DNA from: Methylobacterium sp. R2-1
Lineage (GTDB): Bacteria; Pseudomonadota; Alphaproteobacteria; Rhizobiales; Beijerinckiaceae
Direction of reading: 5' to 3'
Length of the DNA: 64,000 nt
NCBI RefSeq assembly: GCF_014191355.1
Contig: NZ_JACHWM010000001.1
Location: 62,001-126,000 of the forward strand
Positions 36,840-47,308 of this stretch are shown here, in pieces. The notes beneath the pieces were generated by a model. The model did no database searches. It was given only the letters and a program-made list of their open reading frames with translations, and was not told the origin of the DNA. Within the stretch, counting starts at the first letter, position 1. Each line of letters opens with the position of its first letter. The position numbers and the translations under genes were made by a program.

Positions 36840-38120
36840 TCACGCCCGCAGGGCGGCGTCGAGATCGTCGATGAGATCCTGCGGATCCTCGATGCCGATC
36901 GAGAGGCGCACCACCTCGGGGCCGGCGCCCGCCGCCCGCTTCTGCTCATCGGTGAGCTGGCGGTGCGTGGTCGAGGCCGGGTGGATCACCAGCGAGCGGG
37001 TGTCGCCGATATTGGCGAGGTGGCTGAAGAGCTGGAGGTTCGAGACCAGTTTCACGCCGGCCTCGTAGCCACCCTTGAGGCCGAAGGTGAACACGGCGCC
37101 CGCGCCCTTCGGCGTGTAGCGCTGTGCCAGCGCGTGGTAGCGGTCGCTCTCCAGGCCCGGATAGCTCACCCAATCGACCAGATCGTGGCTGTTGAGGAAG
37201 TTCGCCACTTTCAAAGCATTGTCGGAATGGCGCTGCATCCTGAGCGGCAGGGTCTCGATGCCGTTGAGGATCAGGAAGGCGTTGAACGGCGAGAGCGCCG
37301 GGCCGAGATCGCGCAGAGACAGCACCCGCACGGCGATGGCGAAGCCGAAATTCCCGAAAGTCTCGGCCAGCACCATACCGGCATATTCCGGCCGCGGCTG
37401 CGACAGCATCGGGTAGCGCGCATCGCCCAGCCACTGGAAGGTGCCACCATCGACGATGAGGCCGCCGATGGAGTTGCCGTGGCCGCCAAGGAACTTGGTG
37501 GCCGAGTGCACGACGATGTCGGCGCCATGCTCGAACGGCTTGATCAGGTACGGCGTCGCCATCGTGTTGTCGATGATGAGCGGGATGTTGTGACGCTTGG
37601 CGATCACCGAGAGCGCGGCGATGTCGGTGATGACCCCGCCCGGATTGGCAATGCTCTCACAGAAGATCGCCTTGGTGCGCGGGGTGATGGCACGTTCGAA
37701 GGAGTCCGGATCGTCGGTGTCGGCCCAGACCACCTGCCAGCCGAAGTTCTTGTAGGAGTGGTTGAACTGGTTGATCGAGCCGCCGTAGAGCTTGTTGGCG
37801 GCAATGAACTCGTCGCCCGGCTGCATCAGCGCATGGAGGGTCAGGAACTCGGCGGCGTGGCCCGAGGCGACGGCGAGTGCCGCGGTGCCGCCTTCGAGGG
37901 CGGCGATGCGCTCTTCCAGCACCGCGTTCGTCGGGTTGGTGATGCGGGTGTAGATGTTGCCGAAGGCCTGGAGCCCGAACAGCGAGGCGGCGTGGTCCAC
38001 GTCGTCGAAGACGAAGCTCGTCGTCTGATAGATCGGCGTCGCCCGCGCGCCCGTGGCCGGGTCTGGGGTCGCGCCGGCATGGATCGCGAGGGTGTTGAAG
38101 CCGGGCTGGCGGTCGGTCAT
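36840..38120 (-). CDS. metY: O-acetylhomoserine sulfhydrylase (aminocarboxypropyltransferase)
   Basis: A Cys/Met-metabolism PLP enzyme of 426 residues making homocysteine from O-acetylhomoserine and sulfide. The start at 38120 is fixed by GAGGAG 7 bases upstream and by [16 protein letters not shown], the normal N-terminus. Marks: [33 protein letters not shown], the Asp in [14 protein letters not shown], the PLP lysine in [18 protein letters not shown], and [20 protein letters not shown] with [10 protein letters not shown]. It converges on the formyltransferase gene with a 3-base gap. The long leader before it is described separately. Confidence 0.95.
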   Translation of the reverse strand: MTDRQPGFNTLAIHAGATPDPATGARATPIYQTTSFVFDDVDHAASLFGLQAFGNIYTRITNPTNAVLEERIAALEGGTAALAVASGHAAEFLTLHALMQPGDEFIAANKLYGGSINQFNHSYKNFGWQVVWADTDDPDSFERAITPRTKAIFCESIANPGGVITDIAALSVIAKRHNIPLIIDNTMATPYLIKPFEHGADIVVHSATKFLGGHGNSIGGLIVDGGTFQWLGDARYPMLSQPRPEYAGMVLAETFGNFGFAIAVRVLSLRDLGPALSPFNAFLILNGIETLPLRMQRHSDNALKVANFLNSHDLVDWVSYPGLESDRYHALAQRYTPKGAGAVFTFGLKGGYEAGVKLVSNLQLFSHLANIGDTRSLVIHPASTTHRQLTDEQKRAAGAGPEVVRLSIGIEDPQDLIDDLDAALRA

Positions 38121-38540
38121 CGGAAAACTCCTCAAGACGCGTCGTTTACGCCCGTGCTCTTTAGCGGTGCAAGCGCTGCGGCCCCACGTGACCTCCTGCG
38201 TCGGTTGCGCAGCCGGAGCGCCAAGCATGAGCGCCGCGACCCCCTGCATGACCTGAGCATGCAGGATGGTGCCTTGCGGTAACGATCGAAGGGGATCGTT
38301 GCAGTGCCGCACGGCGCATCAAGCGCGGCAGTCTAGACATGTTCGCATCTGGCATGTCAGAGAGCCGCGCAGGAAATAAAACGGCAATCCGGTGACCCAC
38401 GGTCGCATTGATTGCCGCGGCGCGATGGTGTCTGCCGTTGCGCAGATTTCGAATTTGAAAGCCTCCAAGGCGCACGTGGCCGAGACCGGCCCAACGCGCG
38501 GTGAGAGGCTCGGCGCGACGGCTGACGGGAGGGTTGCACC
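38121..38540. promoter_or_regulatory. metY leader and petA upstream region
   Basis: About 420 bases between divergent metY and petA. On the minus strand the metY leader holds a perfect 8-bp hairpin (CCTGCATG/CATGCAGG, 38243-38265) and, closer to the gene (38142-38195), GCGCTTGCACCGCTAAAG followed by GCGTAAACG. This is vaguely like the SAM-II/SAM-V riboswitch core, but the loop-1 GAUUU element is missing, so the match is weak. The petA side carries GGGAGGG before its TTG start. Confidence 0.3.
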
Positions 38541-39089
38541 TTGGCGGACGAAGGGCCTCAGGGCACCAAGCGAGATTTCCTGTTCCTCGCCACCGGCGCG
38601 GGGTTGGCCGTGGGGGCCGGCGCGGTCGCGTGGCCCTTCGTGGCCTCGATGGCGCCCGACGCTGCCACGGTCGCGGCCGGTGCGCCGCTCGACGTGGACC
38701 TCAGCCCGATCCAGGACGGCCAGATCGTCAACGTGTTCTGGCGCGGCAAGCTGATCTTCGTGCGCAAGCTCACGGAGAAGGAAGTCACGGACATGAAGGC
38801 CGTGCCTCTGTCCGAGATGATCGACCCGGCCTCGTTCGAATCCCGGGTGAAGAAGGGCCACGACCAGTGGCTCGTGAGCTACGGCAACTGCACCCATCTT
38901 GGCTGCGTGCCGATCGGCCATTCCGGCAATTACGAGGGCTGGTCCTGCCCTTGCCACGGCTCGCAGTTCGACGCCGTCGGGCGCGTGCGCCGCGGCCCGG
39001 CGCCGACCAACCTGCCGATCCCGCCCTACGCCTTCGAGACCGATACGAAGATCAAGATCGGCGAAGAGGGCGGCAAGGCGGTCGCCTGA
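38541..39089 (+). CDS. petA: Ubiquinol-cytochrome c reductase Rieske iron-sulfur subunit
   Basis: The 2Fe-2S protein of the cytochrome bc1 complex, 182 residues. TTG start with GGGAGGG 7 bases upstream. One N-terminal membrane anchor ([20 protein letters not shown]). The cluster ligands are in [15 protein letters not shown] and [10 protein letters not shown] (two Cys, two His, plus the disulfide Cys pair). The tail [15 protein letters not shown] is typical. It is the first gene of petABC, followed by petB after 35 bases. Confidence 0.96.
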   Translation: MADEGPQGTKRDFLFLATGAGLAVGAGAVAWPFVASMAPDAATVAAGAPLDVDLSPIQDGQIVNVFWRGKLIFVRKLTEKEVTDMKAVPLSEMIDPASFESRVKKGHDQWLVSYGNCTHLGCVPIGHSGNYEGWSCPCHGSQFDAVGRVRRGPAPTNLPIPPYAFETDTKIKIGEEGGKAVA

Positions 39090-39124
39090 CAACAGGACAC
39101 GAGAAGCCGGAGCGGGCAAATCTG

Positions 39125-40417
39125 ATGAGCAGCGCACACGCGACCTCGACCTACGTACCCAAGAGCCGCCTCGCGAAGTGGTTCGAGTCACGGCTGCCGC
39201 TGGTCGGGCTGGTGCACTCGTCCTTCGTCGCCTTCCCGGTTCCGCGTAACCTCAACTATTTCTGGACCTTCGGCGCGATCCTGATCGCGTTCCTCGGGAT
39301 CCAGATCATCACCGGCGTCTGGCTGGCGATGCACTACGATCCGAGCTCGGCCAACGCGTTCGAGAGCGTCGAGCACATCATGCGCGACGTGAATTACGGC
39401 TGGCTCCTGCGCTACGCGCACGCCAACGGCGCGTCAATGTTCTTCGTGGCGGTCTACGTCCACATCTTCCGCAACCTCTATTACGGGTCCTACAAGGCCC
39501 CACGCGAGGTGCTCTACCTCCTCGGCGTCATCATCTACCTCTTGATGATGGCCACCGCCTTCCTCGGCTACACCCTGCCGTGGGGCCAGATGAGCTTCTG
39601 GGGCGCCACCGTCATCACCAACATCCTGGCAGCGATTCCGGTGGTCGGCGACACGATCCAGAGCCTGCTCTGGGGCGGCTATTCAGTCGGCAACCCGACC
39701 ATCAACCGCTTCTTCTCGCTGCACTTCCTGCTGCCTTGGATGATCGCCGGCGTCGTTGTCCTGCACGTCTGGGCGCTGCACGTGACGGGTCAGAACAACC
39801 CGGCCGGCATCCCGATCAAGTCGAGCAAGGATGCCGTGCCCTTCACCCCCTACGCGACCATCAAGGACGTGTTTGCGGTGGTGGTGTTCATGATCCTGTT
39901 CGCCTGGTTCATCTTCTACCAGCCGAACTATCTCGGCCACGCCGACAACTACGTCCCGGCCAACCCGTCGGTGACGCCCGCGCACATCGTGCCGGAATGG
40001 TACTTCCTGCCCTTCTACGCGATCCTGCGTGCGGTGCCGGATAAGCTCGGCGGCGTCATCCTGATGTTCGGCGCGGTGCTGATCCTGGCCTTCGCGCCCT
40101 GGCTCGACACCTCGCGGGTCCGCTCCTGCAACTACCGCCCGGTCTATCGGGTGTTCTTCTGGGTGTTCCTGGTGAACGCCATCCTGCTCGGCTGGCTCGG
40201 CGCCAAGCCTCCGGAAGGCGGCTACGTCCTCGCCTCGCGGATCTGCACCGTCTACTACTTCGCTCACTTCCTCATCGTCATGCCGCTGGTCGGCCTGTTC
40301 GAGACGCCTGACCGTCTGCCGGGTTCGATCCTCGAGACCGTGACCGGTCCGGGCAAGCAGGTGAGCGGGTCCGGCATGCCCGCAGGTGCTGCGGCCGAAC
40401 CGGCCAAGCGCGGCTAA
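39125..40417 (+). CDS. petB: Cytochrome b of the bc1 complex
   Basis: 430 residues starting [19 protein letters not shown]; the frame is open further upstream but that part shadows petA. Eight membrane helices with bis-histidine heme ligation: [20 protein letters not shown] and the paired His in [11 protein letters not shown], then [20 protein letters not shown] in helix D. The Qo-site motif [21 protein letters not shown] (with PEWY) is present. Unlike plant-type split subunits, this is the full-length fused form of alphaproteobacteria. It transfers electrons from ubiquinol to the Rieske and cytochrome c1 subunits and pumps protons. Confidence 0.96.
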   Translation: MSSAHATSTYVPKSRLAKWFESRLPLVGLVHSSFVAFPVPRNLNYFWTFGAILIAFLGIQIITGVWLAMHYDPSSANAFESVEHIMRDVNYGWLLRYAHANGASMFFVAVYVHIFRNLYYGSYKAPREVLYLLGVIIYLLMMATAFLGYTLPWGQMSFWGATVITNILAAIPVVGDTIQSLLWGGYSVGNPTINRFFSLHFLLPWMIAGVVVLHVWALHVTGQNNPAGIPIKSSKDAVPFTPYATIKDVFAVVVFMILFAWFIFYQPNYLGHADNYVPANPSVTPAHIVPEWYFLPFYAILRAVPDKLGGVILMFGAVLILAFAPWLDTSRVRSCNYRPVYRVFFWVFLVNAILLGWLGAKPPEGGYVLASRICTVYYFAHFLIVMPLVGLFETPDRLPGSILETVTGPGKQVSGSGMPAGAAAEPAKRG

Positions 40418-40438
40418 GGCCCGAGGGAGAGAACAACG

Positions 40439-41332
40439 ATGCGCATCGCACGCCTCGCCGCCGCGACCCTGCTCGCGGCCTCCCTCGGTGCCGGCTCAGC
40501 CGTTGCCGAGGACGGACACGGCACCAATCCGCCGCGAGAGAAGTGGAGCTTCGCCGGCATGTTCGGCCGGTTCGATCAGGCGCAGCTGCAGCGTGGCTTC
40601 CAGGTCTACAAGGAAGTCTGCGCCAACTGTCACTCCATGCGGCTGGTCGCCTTCCGTAACCTCGCGGAACCGGGCGGGCCGGGCTTCACGGAAGGGCAGG
40701 TCAAGGCTTTGGCCGAGACCTACAGCGTCAAGGAACTCGACGATTCCGGCGCCGAGAAGGAGCGTCCGGCGCGGCCTGCCGACCGCTTCCCGCCGCCCTT
40801 CCCGAACGACAAGGCGGCTGCCGCGGCCAATGGCGGCAAGGCGCCGCCGGACTTCTCCGTGCTCGCCAAGGCCCGCACCTACGAGCGCGGCTTTCCGCTC
40901 TTCGTGTTCGACGCGCTGCCCATCACCGGCTATGCCGAGCAGGGCGTCGATTACATCCACGCGCTCCTGAACGGCTACGAGGAGGCCCCGAAGGGCTTCA
41001 CGATGCCGGAGAGCGGCTATTACAACAAGTATTATCCCGGCCACGTGATCGCGATGCCGAACCCGCTCAGCGACGGGCAGATCACCTACGCCAAGAACGA
41101 CAAGGGCGAGCCGGTGGTGCCCGAGACGGTCGAGCAGTACTCGCGCGACGTGTCGGCCTTCATGGCCTGGGCGGCCGAGCCGCACATGATGGCCCGCAAG
41201 GCGCTGGGTCTTCGCGTGATCCTGTTCCTCATCGTGCTGGCCGGACTGCTCTATTACGTGAAGAAGCAGATCTGGAAGAAGGTCGGCGGCGAGGTGCACG
41301 GCCTTCAGCCGGAGCTGCACAAGACCTACTGA
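40439..41332 (+). CDS. petC: Cytochrome c1 of the bc1 complex
   Basis: 297 residues. A signal peptide (LAAATLLAASLGAGSAVAE) targets it to the periplasm. Heme c is bound by CANCHSM, and the axial Met probably lies in FTMPESGYYNKYYPGHVIAMP. Further marks: NGGKAPPDFSVLAKAR and PLFVFDALPITGYAEQG. A C-terminal membrane anchor (LGLRVILFLIVLAGLLYYVKKQIW) holds it in the complex. GAGGGAGA lies upstream, 21 bases after petB. A terminator follows the operon. Confidence 0.96.
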   Translation: MRIARLAAATLLAASLGAGSAVAEDGHGTNPPREKWSFAGMFGRFDQAQLQRGFQVYKEVCANCHSMRLVAFRNLAEPGGPGFTEGQVKALAETYSVKELDDSGAEKERPARPADRFPPPFPNDKAAAAANGGKAPPDFSVLAKARTYERGFPLFVFDALPITGYAEQGVDYIHALLNGYEEAPKGFTMPESGYYNKYYPGHVIAMPNPLSDGQITYAKNDKGEPVVPETVEQYSRDVSAFMAWAAEPHMMARKALGLRVILFLIVLAGLLYYVKKQIWKKVGGEVHGLQPELHKTY

Positions 41333-41363
41333 CCGCATCACGGATCGGATGGACGACCTCACG

Positions 41364-41388
41364 AACGGGCCCCTCGCGGGCCCGTTTG
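41364..41388 (+). terminator. Terminator after petABC
   Basis: AACGGGCCC-ctcgc style hairpin with GGGCCCGTT, 9-bp stem, then a short T run. It closes the bc1 operon 31 bases after petC. Confidence 0.7.
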
Positions 41389-41544
41389 CCTGTCGGGGGA
41401 CGGCTGCGGTAAGGGTTCCCCATTGCCGGACGAGCCCATCCGCGCACATTCAAAACGTCATAGCCGAGCCCTATGCCCGCTTCCGCGAGGACGTCGCGGG
41501 GCGTGGGCCGCAAGAGTTTCGGCCACACCACAAGGGATTCTTGC

Positions 41545-42420
41545 ATGACGGCAGCGGTTCTCGGCGTGATTGGCGGCTCGGGCGTCTACGACCTGCCCGG
41601 CCTGGAGGATGTCCGCGAGGAGACGATCACCTCGCCCTGGGGCGAACCCTCCGACGCGCTGCGCATCGGCCGCATCGGGCAGACCAAGGTGGTGTTCCTG
41701 GCCCGCCATGGGCGCGGCCATCGCTTCTCGCCCACCGGCATCAACTACCGTGCCAATATCGACGTGCTGAAGCGCGCGGGCGTGACCGACATCGTCTCGC
41801 TCTCTGCCTGCGGCTCGTTCCGCAACGAGTTGCATCCCGGCCTGTTCGTGCTGGTCGACCAGTTCGTAGACCGTACCGTCGGCCGTGCGGCCTCGTTCTT
41901 CGGCAATGGCTGCGTTGCCCACGTGCCCTTCGCTCACCCGGTCGGGCCCCTGCTTCAGAAGCGCATCGCCGCAGCGGCGGAGGCTGAGGGCATCTCGGTG
42001 CACAAGGGCGGCACCTACGTCTGTATGGAAGGGCCGCAATTCTCCTCCATGGCCGAGTCGAAGCACTACAAGGCCGCGAATTTCGATGTCATCGGCATGA
42101 CCAACATGCCGGAGGCTAAGCTCGCCCGCGAGGCTGAGATCACCTATGCCACCATCGCCATGGTGACGGACTACGATTGCTGGCATCCGAGCCATGACAG
42201 CGTGGACGTGGCCTCGGTGGTCGCGGTGGCCCGCGCCAATGCCGGCAAGGCCGCGCAACTGGTCGCGCGCGTTGCTCGCGACTTCCCGGCCGAGCGCGAG
42301 GATTGCCCCGCGGGCTCGCATCGGGCGCTGGACGGCGCGATCATGACGGCGCCCGCCCAGCGCGATCCGGAGCTGTTGGCGAAACTCGACGCCGTGGCCG
42401 GGCGGGTGCTGAACGGCTGA
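41545..42420 (+). CDS. mtnP: S-methyl-5'-thioadenosine phosphorylase
   Basis: Splits methylthioadenosine from polyamine or homoserine-lactone synthesis into adenine and methylthioribose-1-phosphate. 291 residues from MTAAVLGVIGGSGVYDLPGL; the frame extends 72 bases upstream without similarity. Marks: FLARHGRGHRFSPTGINYRAN (phosphate and ribose site), SLSACGSFRNEL, GGTYVCMEGPQFSSMAES and VIGMTNMPEAKLAREAEI, with TDYDCWHP (the Asp that binds the adenine). It lies just after the petABC terminator and so has its own promoter. No other methionine-salvage gene is close. Confidence 0.95.
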   Translation: MTAAVLGVIGGSGVYDLPGLEDVREETITSPWGEPSDALRIGRIGQTKVVFLARHGRGHRFSPTGINYRANIDVLKRAGVTDIVSLSACGSFRNELHPGLFVLVDQFVDRTVGRAASFFGNGCVAHVPFAHPVGPLLQKRIAAAAEAEGISVHKGGTYVCMEGPQFSSMAESKHYKAANFDVIGMTNMPEAKLAREAEITYATIAMVTDYDCWHPSHDSVDVASVVAVARANAGKAAQLVARVARDFPAEREDCPAGSHRALDGAIMTAPAQRDPELLAKLDAVAGRVLNG

Positions 42421-42534
42421 ATCAGCATCGCGCGGCGGAGGCGAAGTCATCCAGGCGGCGCCGCTTCAAATCGGGTGTCTGGCCCGTCCGGGCCGCGCCC
42501 CTGGACGGCTTCGCTCACAGTGACGCAAGCGGAA

Positions 42535-42798
42535 TCAGCGCGCGCAGCCGGCGGCGCGCTCCTGGCGCTGGATGTCAGCGATGTCGGCTCGCTGGCGGGC
42601 GGACAGGGGAACGTCGGCCAGCTCGTCGTACTTGCAGCCGGCATTGCCGAAAGCGCGGATCGCGCGCTCGGTGCGGAAGCAGTAGCCCGCATCCTTGTAG
42701 ATCGCGTTGCGCTCGCCCCACAGCTCGTCGCAGGGAAAAGCCGCCAGCGCGGGCGAGGTCGTGATCGACACGAGAATTGCGGCGGCGAGGAAACGCAT
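42535..42798 (-). CDS. Small exported YARHG-domain protein
   Basis: 87 residues. A signal peptide (MRFLAAAILVSITTSPALAA) is followed by a single YARHG domain: CDELWGERNAIYKDAGYCF, then AFGNAGCKYDELADVPLS and ADIADIQRQE. Three of the four Cys are in the positions expected for disulfides. The function of the domain is not known. It lies 34 bases downstream of the metallophosphoesterase gene on the same strand and may be cotranscribed with it. Confidence 0.85.
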   Translation of the reverse strand: MRFLAAAILVSITTSPALAAFPCDELWGERNAIYKDAGYCFRTERAIRAFGNAGCKYDELADVPLSARQRADIADIQRQERAAGCAR

Positions 42799-42832
42799 AG
42801 AAATAGCTCCGATCGCCGGAGCACGGGCGTCC

Positions 42833-43738
42833 TCAGGCGGGCTTGAGGGTCAGCGAGCGGCTCGGTTCGCGACCGAATCCGCGGATCTCCAGGCGGTCGC
42901 CCGAGATCTCGACCACGGCAAAGGCCGAGTGGTCGGGCGTGTCTACCATGCCGTGGAAGTTGACGTAGTGGATTCCGTCGCGCTCGACGTAGTTGCCCGC
43001 ATGATTGTGGCCGTTGAAATAGGCGATGACGTGCGGCTGCCGCGCGAGGAGACCGGTGATGCGGTCCGCATCCCAGAGATTGTGCGGGTTGTCGGGCGTG
43101 ACGGGATAGTGGTTGAGCACCACGACCCGTTCGCCGGCCGCCCGAGCCGCCTGCAGGCTGCCCTCCAACCACGTGAACTGTGAGTCGCTGAGCGAGCCGT
43201 TCCAAGGCTTGGCGTTGACGAGCCCTGCCGCTTTGGCCTGCTCCAGCCGCTCTGCGGCGAGCATCCGGCGCGGATCGTCCGGCGGAGGTGCGAAGAGCGA
43301 GACGTCGTTGCCGTCGAGCACGATGAAGCGGATGCCGGCGACCGTGAAGTCGTAATGCGGGCCCTCCATTCCAAGCAGGCCCGGCACCTGCCCGCGGTGT
43401 TCAGGTGCCAAATCGAAATCGTGGTTGCCGAGCACAAAGCGGGTCTCGTGTCGGAGCGTCCGGTAGATCGGCAGGATCTTCTCGTAACTCATCACGTCGC
43501 GGTCGATGACGTCGCCCAGCGTCACGACGAAGCGGAGGTCTTCCCCATTGAGGGTGTCGACGGCCGCACGCATCTTGTCGAGGCTGTTGGCATAGTAGCG
43601 GCCCAACGTCAGGTTGGGTGGTGCCTCGGCATATTGCGGGTCGGCGATCACGCCGAAGCGCAACCGTCCCTCGGCGGCTCCGGCCTTGCCGGCGAGAAGC
43701 GCGGCGCTGGCAGCGAGGACGGAACGGCGGGACAACAA
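42833..43738 (-). CDS. Exported metallophosphoesterase, ADPRibase-Mn-like
   Basis: About 301 residues. The TTG at 43738 is preferred because GAGGAG lies 6 bases upstream and the protein then begins LLSRRSVLAASAALLAGKAGA, a twin-arginine (Tat) signal; starts at 43816 or 43834 would bury it. Calcineurin-type motifs: FGVIADPQYA, TLGDVIDRDV, LGNHDF, VLNHYPV and NGHNHAG. The opening (ADPQYA...GRYYANSLDKM) matches Mn-dependent ADP-ribose/CDP-alcohol diphosphatases of eukaryotes, so a nucleoside diphosphate-linked substrate outside the cytoplasm is plausible. Tat export fits a metal-loaded enzyme. Confidence 0.82.
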   Translation of the reverse strand: MLSRRSVLAASAALLAGKAGAAEGRLRFGVIADPQYAEAPPNLTLGRYYANSLDKMRAAVDTLNGEDLRFVVTLGDVIDRDVMSYEKILPIYRTLRHETRFVLGNHDFDLAPEHRGQVPGLLGMEGPHYDFTVAGIRFIVLDGNDVSLFAPPPDDPRRMLAAERLEQAKAAGLVNAKPWNGSLSDSQFTWLEGSLQAARAAGERVVVLNHYPVTPDNPHNLWDADRITGLLARQPHVIAYFNGHNHAGNYVERDGIHYVNFHGMVDTPDHSAFAVVEISGDRLEIRGFGREPSRSLTLKPA

Positions 43739-43929
43739 TGGCGGCTCCTCACGGCTGAGCGAGAGCGGCAGGCTGGCCCCGCCGTATGACCGGCGGATGA
43801 CGAACATTCGGATCATGGCAGGGCCGAATGCCAAGACCCTTCCCCCAACGGGTCATTCCACACTACAAGGCAGGCCCGGCCGGCCGCTGAGGCCCGCCGA
43901 CCGTTCCAGGATCAGACATCCAGCACGCG

Positions 43930-44517
43930 ATGCGTACAGCCAGCATCAGCCGCCGCACGGCGGAGACCGACGTTTCCGTCTCGATCGATCTCGACGGCAC
44001 CGGCAAGGCCGAGATCTCGACCGGCGTCGGCTTCCTCGACCACATGCTGGAGCTGTTCGCGCGGCACGGCCTGTTCGACGTCACGATCAAGGTCGAGGGC
44101 GACCTGCACGTCGATCAGCACCACACCACCGAGGATGCCGGCATCGCGCTCGGCCAGGCGGTCGCTCAGGCGCTCGGCGACAAGCGCGGCATCGCCCGCT
44201 ACGCCGATATCCACCTGCCGATGGACGAGACGCTGAGCCGCATTGCGATCGACATTTCCGGCCGGCCGTTCCTCGTGTTCCGCACGAGCTTCCGCGTCGA
44301 GAAGATCGGTCAGTTCGACACCGAGCTGGTGCGAGAGTTCTTCCAGGCTTTCGCGATGAACGCCGGCATCACGCTCCACGTCGAGACCCTCTACGGCGAG
44401 AACGCGCACCACATCGCTGAGAGCGTCTTCAAAGGGCTGGCCCGTAGCTTGCGGAAGGCCGTGGCCATCGACCCGCGTGAGGAGGGCCGCGTTCCCTCCA
44501 CCAAGGGATCGCTCTGA
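43930..44517 (+). CDS. hisB: Imidazoleglycerol-phosphate dehydratase
   Basis: Histidine pathway step 7, 195 residues; monofunctional, without the phosphatase domain of the E. coli protein. Marks: [46 protein letters not shown] (Mn ligands), [31 protein letters not shown]. The enzyme makes imidazole-acetol phosphate. It is the first gene of a hisB-DUF2628-hisH-hisA-hisF-hisE run. Confidence 0.97.
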   Translation: MRTASISRRTAETDVSVSIDLDGTGKAEISTGVGFLDHMLELFARHGLFDVTIKVEGDLHVDQHHTTEDAGIALGQAVAQALGDKRGIARYADIHLPMDETLSRIAIDISGRPFLVFRTSFRVEKIGQFDTELVREFFQAFAMNAGITLHVETLYGENAHHIAESVFKGLARSLRKAVAIDPREEGRVPSTKGSL

Positions 44518-44539
44518 GACCATTTGAGGAGGAGCGAGA

Positions 44540-45040
44540 ATGCGGACCTACACGCTGCACGTTCCCGAGGGTTCGGTTCGCGGTGACCCCCGCGCGCTGG
44601 AGCAGGCGCACCTCGTGCGCGACGGCTTCTCCTGGGGCGCCTTCGCCTTCACGGTGCTGTGGTTCCTGCGCCACCGCCTCTGGCTCGCAGCGCTCCTCGT
44701 GCTGGGGGGACTCGTCGGACTCGCCTTCGCCGGCCGGGCGCTCGGCCTCTCGCCCTTCGCGGCGCTGATCATCACGGGGCTGGCGAGCCTTCTGATCGGC
44801 ATGGAGGCATCGAGCCTGCGCCGCTGGACCTATGGCCGCCGCGGCAAGCCCGCCCGGGACGCGGTGATCGCGGGCTCGCAGGAGGAGGCCGAGTTGAAGG
44901 CCGCTACCCGCTGGCTCGATGCCGAGTCGGTTCCAGGTATGGGCGCGACAGGAGCCGCGATCACCGCCGTGACCCGCCCGGCTCATCGCCGCGATGATGC
45001 GGTGATCGGCCTCTTTCCCGCGAGCGAGGGTGGACGGTGA
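44540..45040 (+). CDS. DUF2628 domain membrane protein
   Basis: 166 residues. A short cytoplasmic start ([20 protein letters not shown]) leads into two to three membrane helices ([35 protein letters not shown]). A loop with [10 protein letters not shown] and a polar tail follow. DUF2628 genes sit between hisB and hisH in many Rhizobiales; no function is known. GGAGGAG is present before the ATG. The stop overlaps the hisH GTG by four bases. Confidence 0.88.
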   Translation: MRTYTLHVPEGSVRGDPRALEQAHLVRDGFSWGAFAFTVLWFLRHRLWLAALLVLGGLVGLAFAGRALGLSPFAALIITGLASLLIGMEASSLRRWTYGRRGKPARDAVIAGSQEEAELKAATRWLDAESVPGMGATGAAITAVTRPAHRRDDAVIGLFPASEGGR

Positions 45041-45699
45041 GCGAACAGACCGTCGCAATCATCGATTACGGGTCGGGCAACCTCCACTCGGCGGCCAAAG
45101 CCTTCGAGCGTGCGGCCCGCGAGGTCGGGCTCGACGGCACCCGAATCGTCGTCACGGATGTGCCGGAGGCAGTGGCCGGGGCCGACCGCGTGGTGCTGCC
45201 CGGCGTCGGTGCCTACGCCGATTGCCGCCGTGGACTGGACGCAGTGCCCGGTATGGTTGAAGCCATGACTGAGGCCGTCAAGAGGCAGGGCAAGCCGTTC
45301 CTCGGCATCTGCGTCGGGATGCAGCTTATGGCGAGCCGCGGCCTCGAATACGAGGAGACCGCGGGCCTGAACTGGATCCCAGGCGACGTCGCTCCGATCG
45401 AACCGGCTGATCCGGCCCTCAAGATCCCGCATATGGGCTGGAACACCCTGCATCTCGACCGCGAGCACGCGCTGCTGCGCGACATCGAGATCGGGGAGGG
45501 CGGGCTCCACGCTTACTTCGTCCACAGCTTCGCGCTGAGAGCCGCCGAGCCGGCGGACGTGGTCGCTCACGCCGAGTATGGCGGCCCGGTCACGGCGATG
45601 GTCGCACGCGACAACATCGCCGGGACCCAGTTTCACCCCGAGAAGAGCCAGCGCCTCGGTCTCGCGCTCCTCGGCAACTTCCTGCGCTGGCGCCCCTGA
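45037..45699 (+). CDS. hisH: Imidazole glycerol phosphate synthase, glutaminase subunit
   Basis: 220 residues, GTG start overlapping the upstream gene (GTGA). A class I glutamine amidotransferase that supplies ammonia to HisF. Marks: [29 protein letters not shown], the nucleophile in [13 protein letters not shown], and the His/Glu pair in [10 protein letters not shown]. HisF is encoded two genes downstream, as expected for the heterodimer. Confidence 0.96.
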   Translation: MSEQTVAIIDYGSGNLHSAAKAFERAAREVGLDGTRIVVTDVPEAVAGADRVVLPGVGAYADCRRGLDAVPGMVEAMTEAVKRQGKPFLGICVGMQLMASRGLEYEETAGLNWIPGDVAPIEPADPALKIPHMGWNTLHLDREHALLRDIEIGEGGLHAYFVHSFALRAAEPADVVAHAEYGGPVTAMVARDNIAGTQFHPEKSQRLGLALLGNFLRWRP

Positions 45700-45741
45700 G
45701 GGCGCCCGCTTTCCGACACATCGTTTCCGGCGAGTCCACGC

Positions 45742-46485
45742 GTGATCCTGTATCCGGCCATCGACCTCAAGGAAGGGCGCTGCGTCCGCCTCGTTCAGGG
45801 CGACATGGCCCAGGCCAAGGTCTTCAACGACGATCCCGCGGCTCAGGCCGAAGCCTTCGAGATGCAGGGCTTCTCCTGGCTCCACGTCGTCGATCTCGAT
45901 GGCGCCTTCGCCGGTGCACCGCGCAACGCGGCCGCCGTCGACGCGATCCTCGCCCGTGTCACGCTTCCGGTGCAGCTCGGCGGCGGCGTGCGCGAGATGC
46001 GCACCCTCGAAGGCTGGCTGGAAAAGGGCGTGAGCCGGGTCATCATCGGGACGGCGGCAGTCCGCGACCCCGCCTTCGTGCACGAGGCGGCCCGGCGGCA
46101 TCCGGGGCGCATCGCTGTCGGCATCGACGCCAAGGACGGACGCGTCGCCGTCGAGGGTTGGGCGCAGACCTCCAGCATGACCGCGGAAGAACTCGGGCGC
46201 CGCTTCGAGGATGCGGGCGTCGCCGCCATCATCTACACCGACATCGCCCGCGACGGCATCCTCAAGGGCCTCAACATCGAGATGACGCTGGCGTTGGCCG
46301 CGGCAGTCAGCATCCCCGTCATCGCGTCGGGCGGTCTCGCCTCGATGGCGGATGTCGAGCGCCTGCTGGAGCCCGATTGCGCCGTGCTCGCCGGCGCCAT
46401 CACCGGCCGCGCCCTCTATGATGGGCGCATCGACCCGAAGGAGGCGCTCGCGGCGATTGCGCGCGCCAAGGGAAACGCCGCGTGA
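45742..46485 (+). CDS. hisA: ProFAR isomerase (HisA)
   Basis: 1-(5-phosphoribosyl)-5-[(5-phosphoribosylamino)methylideneamino]imidazole-4-carboxamide isomerase, 247 residues, GTG start. A TIM barrel: catalytic Asp in [19 protein letters not shown], phosphate sites at QLGGGVREM and [11 protein letters not shown], and the second Asp in [13 protein letters not shown]. It precedes hisF, a duplicated paralogue with the same fold. Confidence 0.96.
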   Translation: MILYPAIDLKEGRCVRLVQGDMAQAKVFNDDPAAQAEAFEMQGFSWLHVVDLDGAFAGAPRNAAAVDAILARVTLPVQLGGGVREMRTLEGWLEKGVSRVIIGTAAVRDPAFVHEAARRHPGRIAVGIDAKDGRVAVEGWAQTSSMTAEELGRRFEDAGVAAIIYTDIARDGILKGLNIEMTLALAAAVSIPVIASGGLASMADVERLLEPDCAVLAGAITGRALYDGRIDPKEALAAIARAKGNAA

Positions 46486-46531
46486 TCGCTGCGCTTCGAC
46501 CGCCGGTTCCGTCAGCCTGAAGGCATCCCGC

Positions 46532-47308
46532 GTGCTCAAGACCCGCATCATCCCCTGCCTCGACGTGAAGGACGGGCGCGTCGTGAAGGGCGTGCAATTC
46601 CTCGAATTGCGCGATGCCGGCGACCCGGTCGAGTCGGCCAAGGCCTACGACGCGGCCGGCGCCGACGAACTCTGCTTTCTCGACATCACCGCGAGCCACG
46701 AGGACCGCGGGACCCTGCTCGACGTGGTGAGCCGCACGGCAGAGGCCTGCTTCATGCCACTCACCGTCGGCGGCGGGGTGCGCACCGTGTCCGACGTCCG
46801 CACGCTCCTGCTCGCGGGGGCGGACAAGGTCGGGATCAACACGGCGGCCGTGAAGAATCCCGACTTCGTCGCCGAGGCGGCGGAAAAGTTCGGCGACCAG
46901 TGCATCGTCGTGGCGATCGATGCCAAGCGCGTCTCCGCTCCCGGCGAGGCCGAGCGCTGGGAGATCTTCACGCATGGCGGCCGCAACCCTACCGGTATCG
47001 ACGCGGTGGAGTTCGCCCAGAAAGTATCGGAACGCGGGGCCGGCGAACTCCTCGTCACCTCCATGGACAAGGACGGAACCCGCTCCGGCTACGACCTCGC
47101 GCTCACCCGCGCCATTGCCGACGCGGTGAAGGTACCGGTGATCGCCTCCGGGGGCGTCGGCGGGCTCGACGACCTCGTGGCCGGCGTCCGCGACGGCGGC
47201 GCCAGTGCAGTGCTCGCCGCCTCGATCTTCCACTTCGGCCAGCACACCGTCGGCGAGGCCAAGAGCCACATGGCCGCCGCGGGACTTGCGATGCGGCTCG
47301 ATCCGTAA
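46532..47308 (+). CDS. hisF: Imidazole glycerol phosphate synthase, cyclase subunit
   Basis: 258 residues from the GTG at 46532, giving the family start [19 protein letters not shown]; the frame is open upstream but shadows hisA. Catalytic Asp residues in CLDVKDG and [12 protein letters not shown], phosphate-binding GGGVRTVSD and [10 protein letters not shown]. With HisH it closes the imidazole ring of imidazole glycerol phosphate and releases AICAR, which feeds into purine synthesis through PurH (encoded at the end of this window). Confidence 0.96.
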   Translation: MLKTRIIPCLDVKDGRVVKGVQFLELRDAGDPVESAKAYDAAGADELCFLDITASHEDRGTLLDVVSRTAEACFMPLTVGGGVRTVSDVRTLLLAGADKVGINTAAVKNPDFVAEAAEKFGDQCIVVAIDAKRVSAPGEAERWEIFTHGGRNPTGIDAVEFAQKVSERGAGELLVTSMDKDGTRSGYDLALTRAIADAVKVPVIASGGVGGLDDLVAGVRDGGASAVLAASIFHFGQHTVGEAKSHMAAAGLAMRLDP

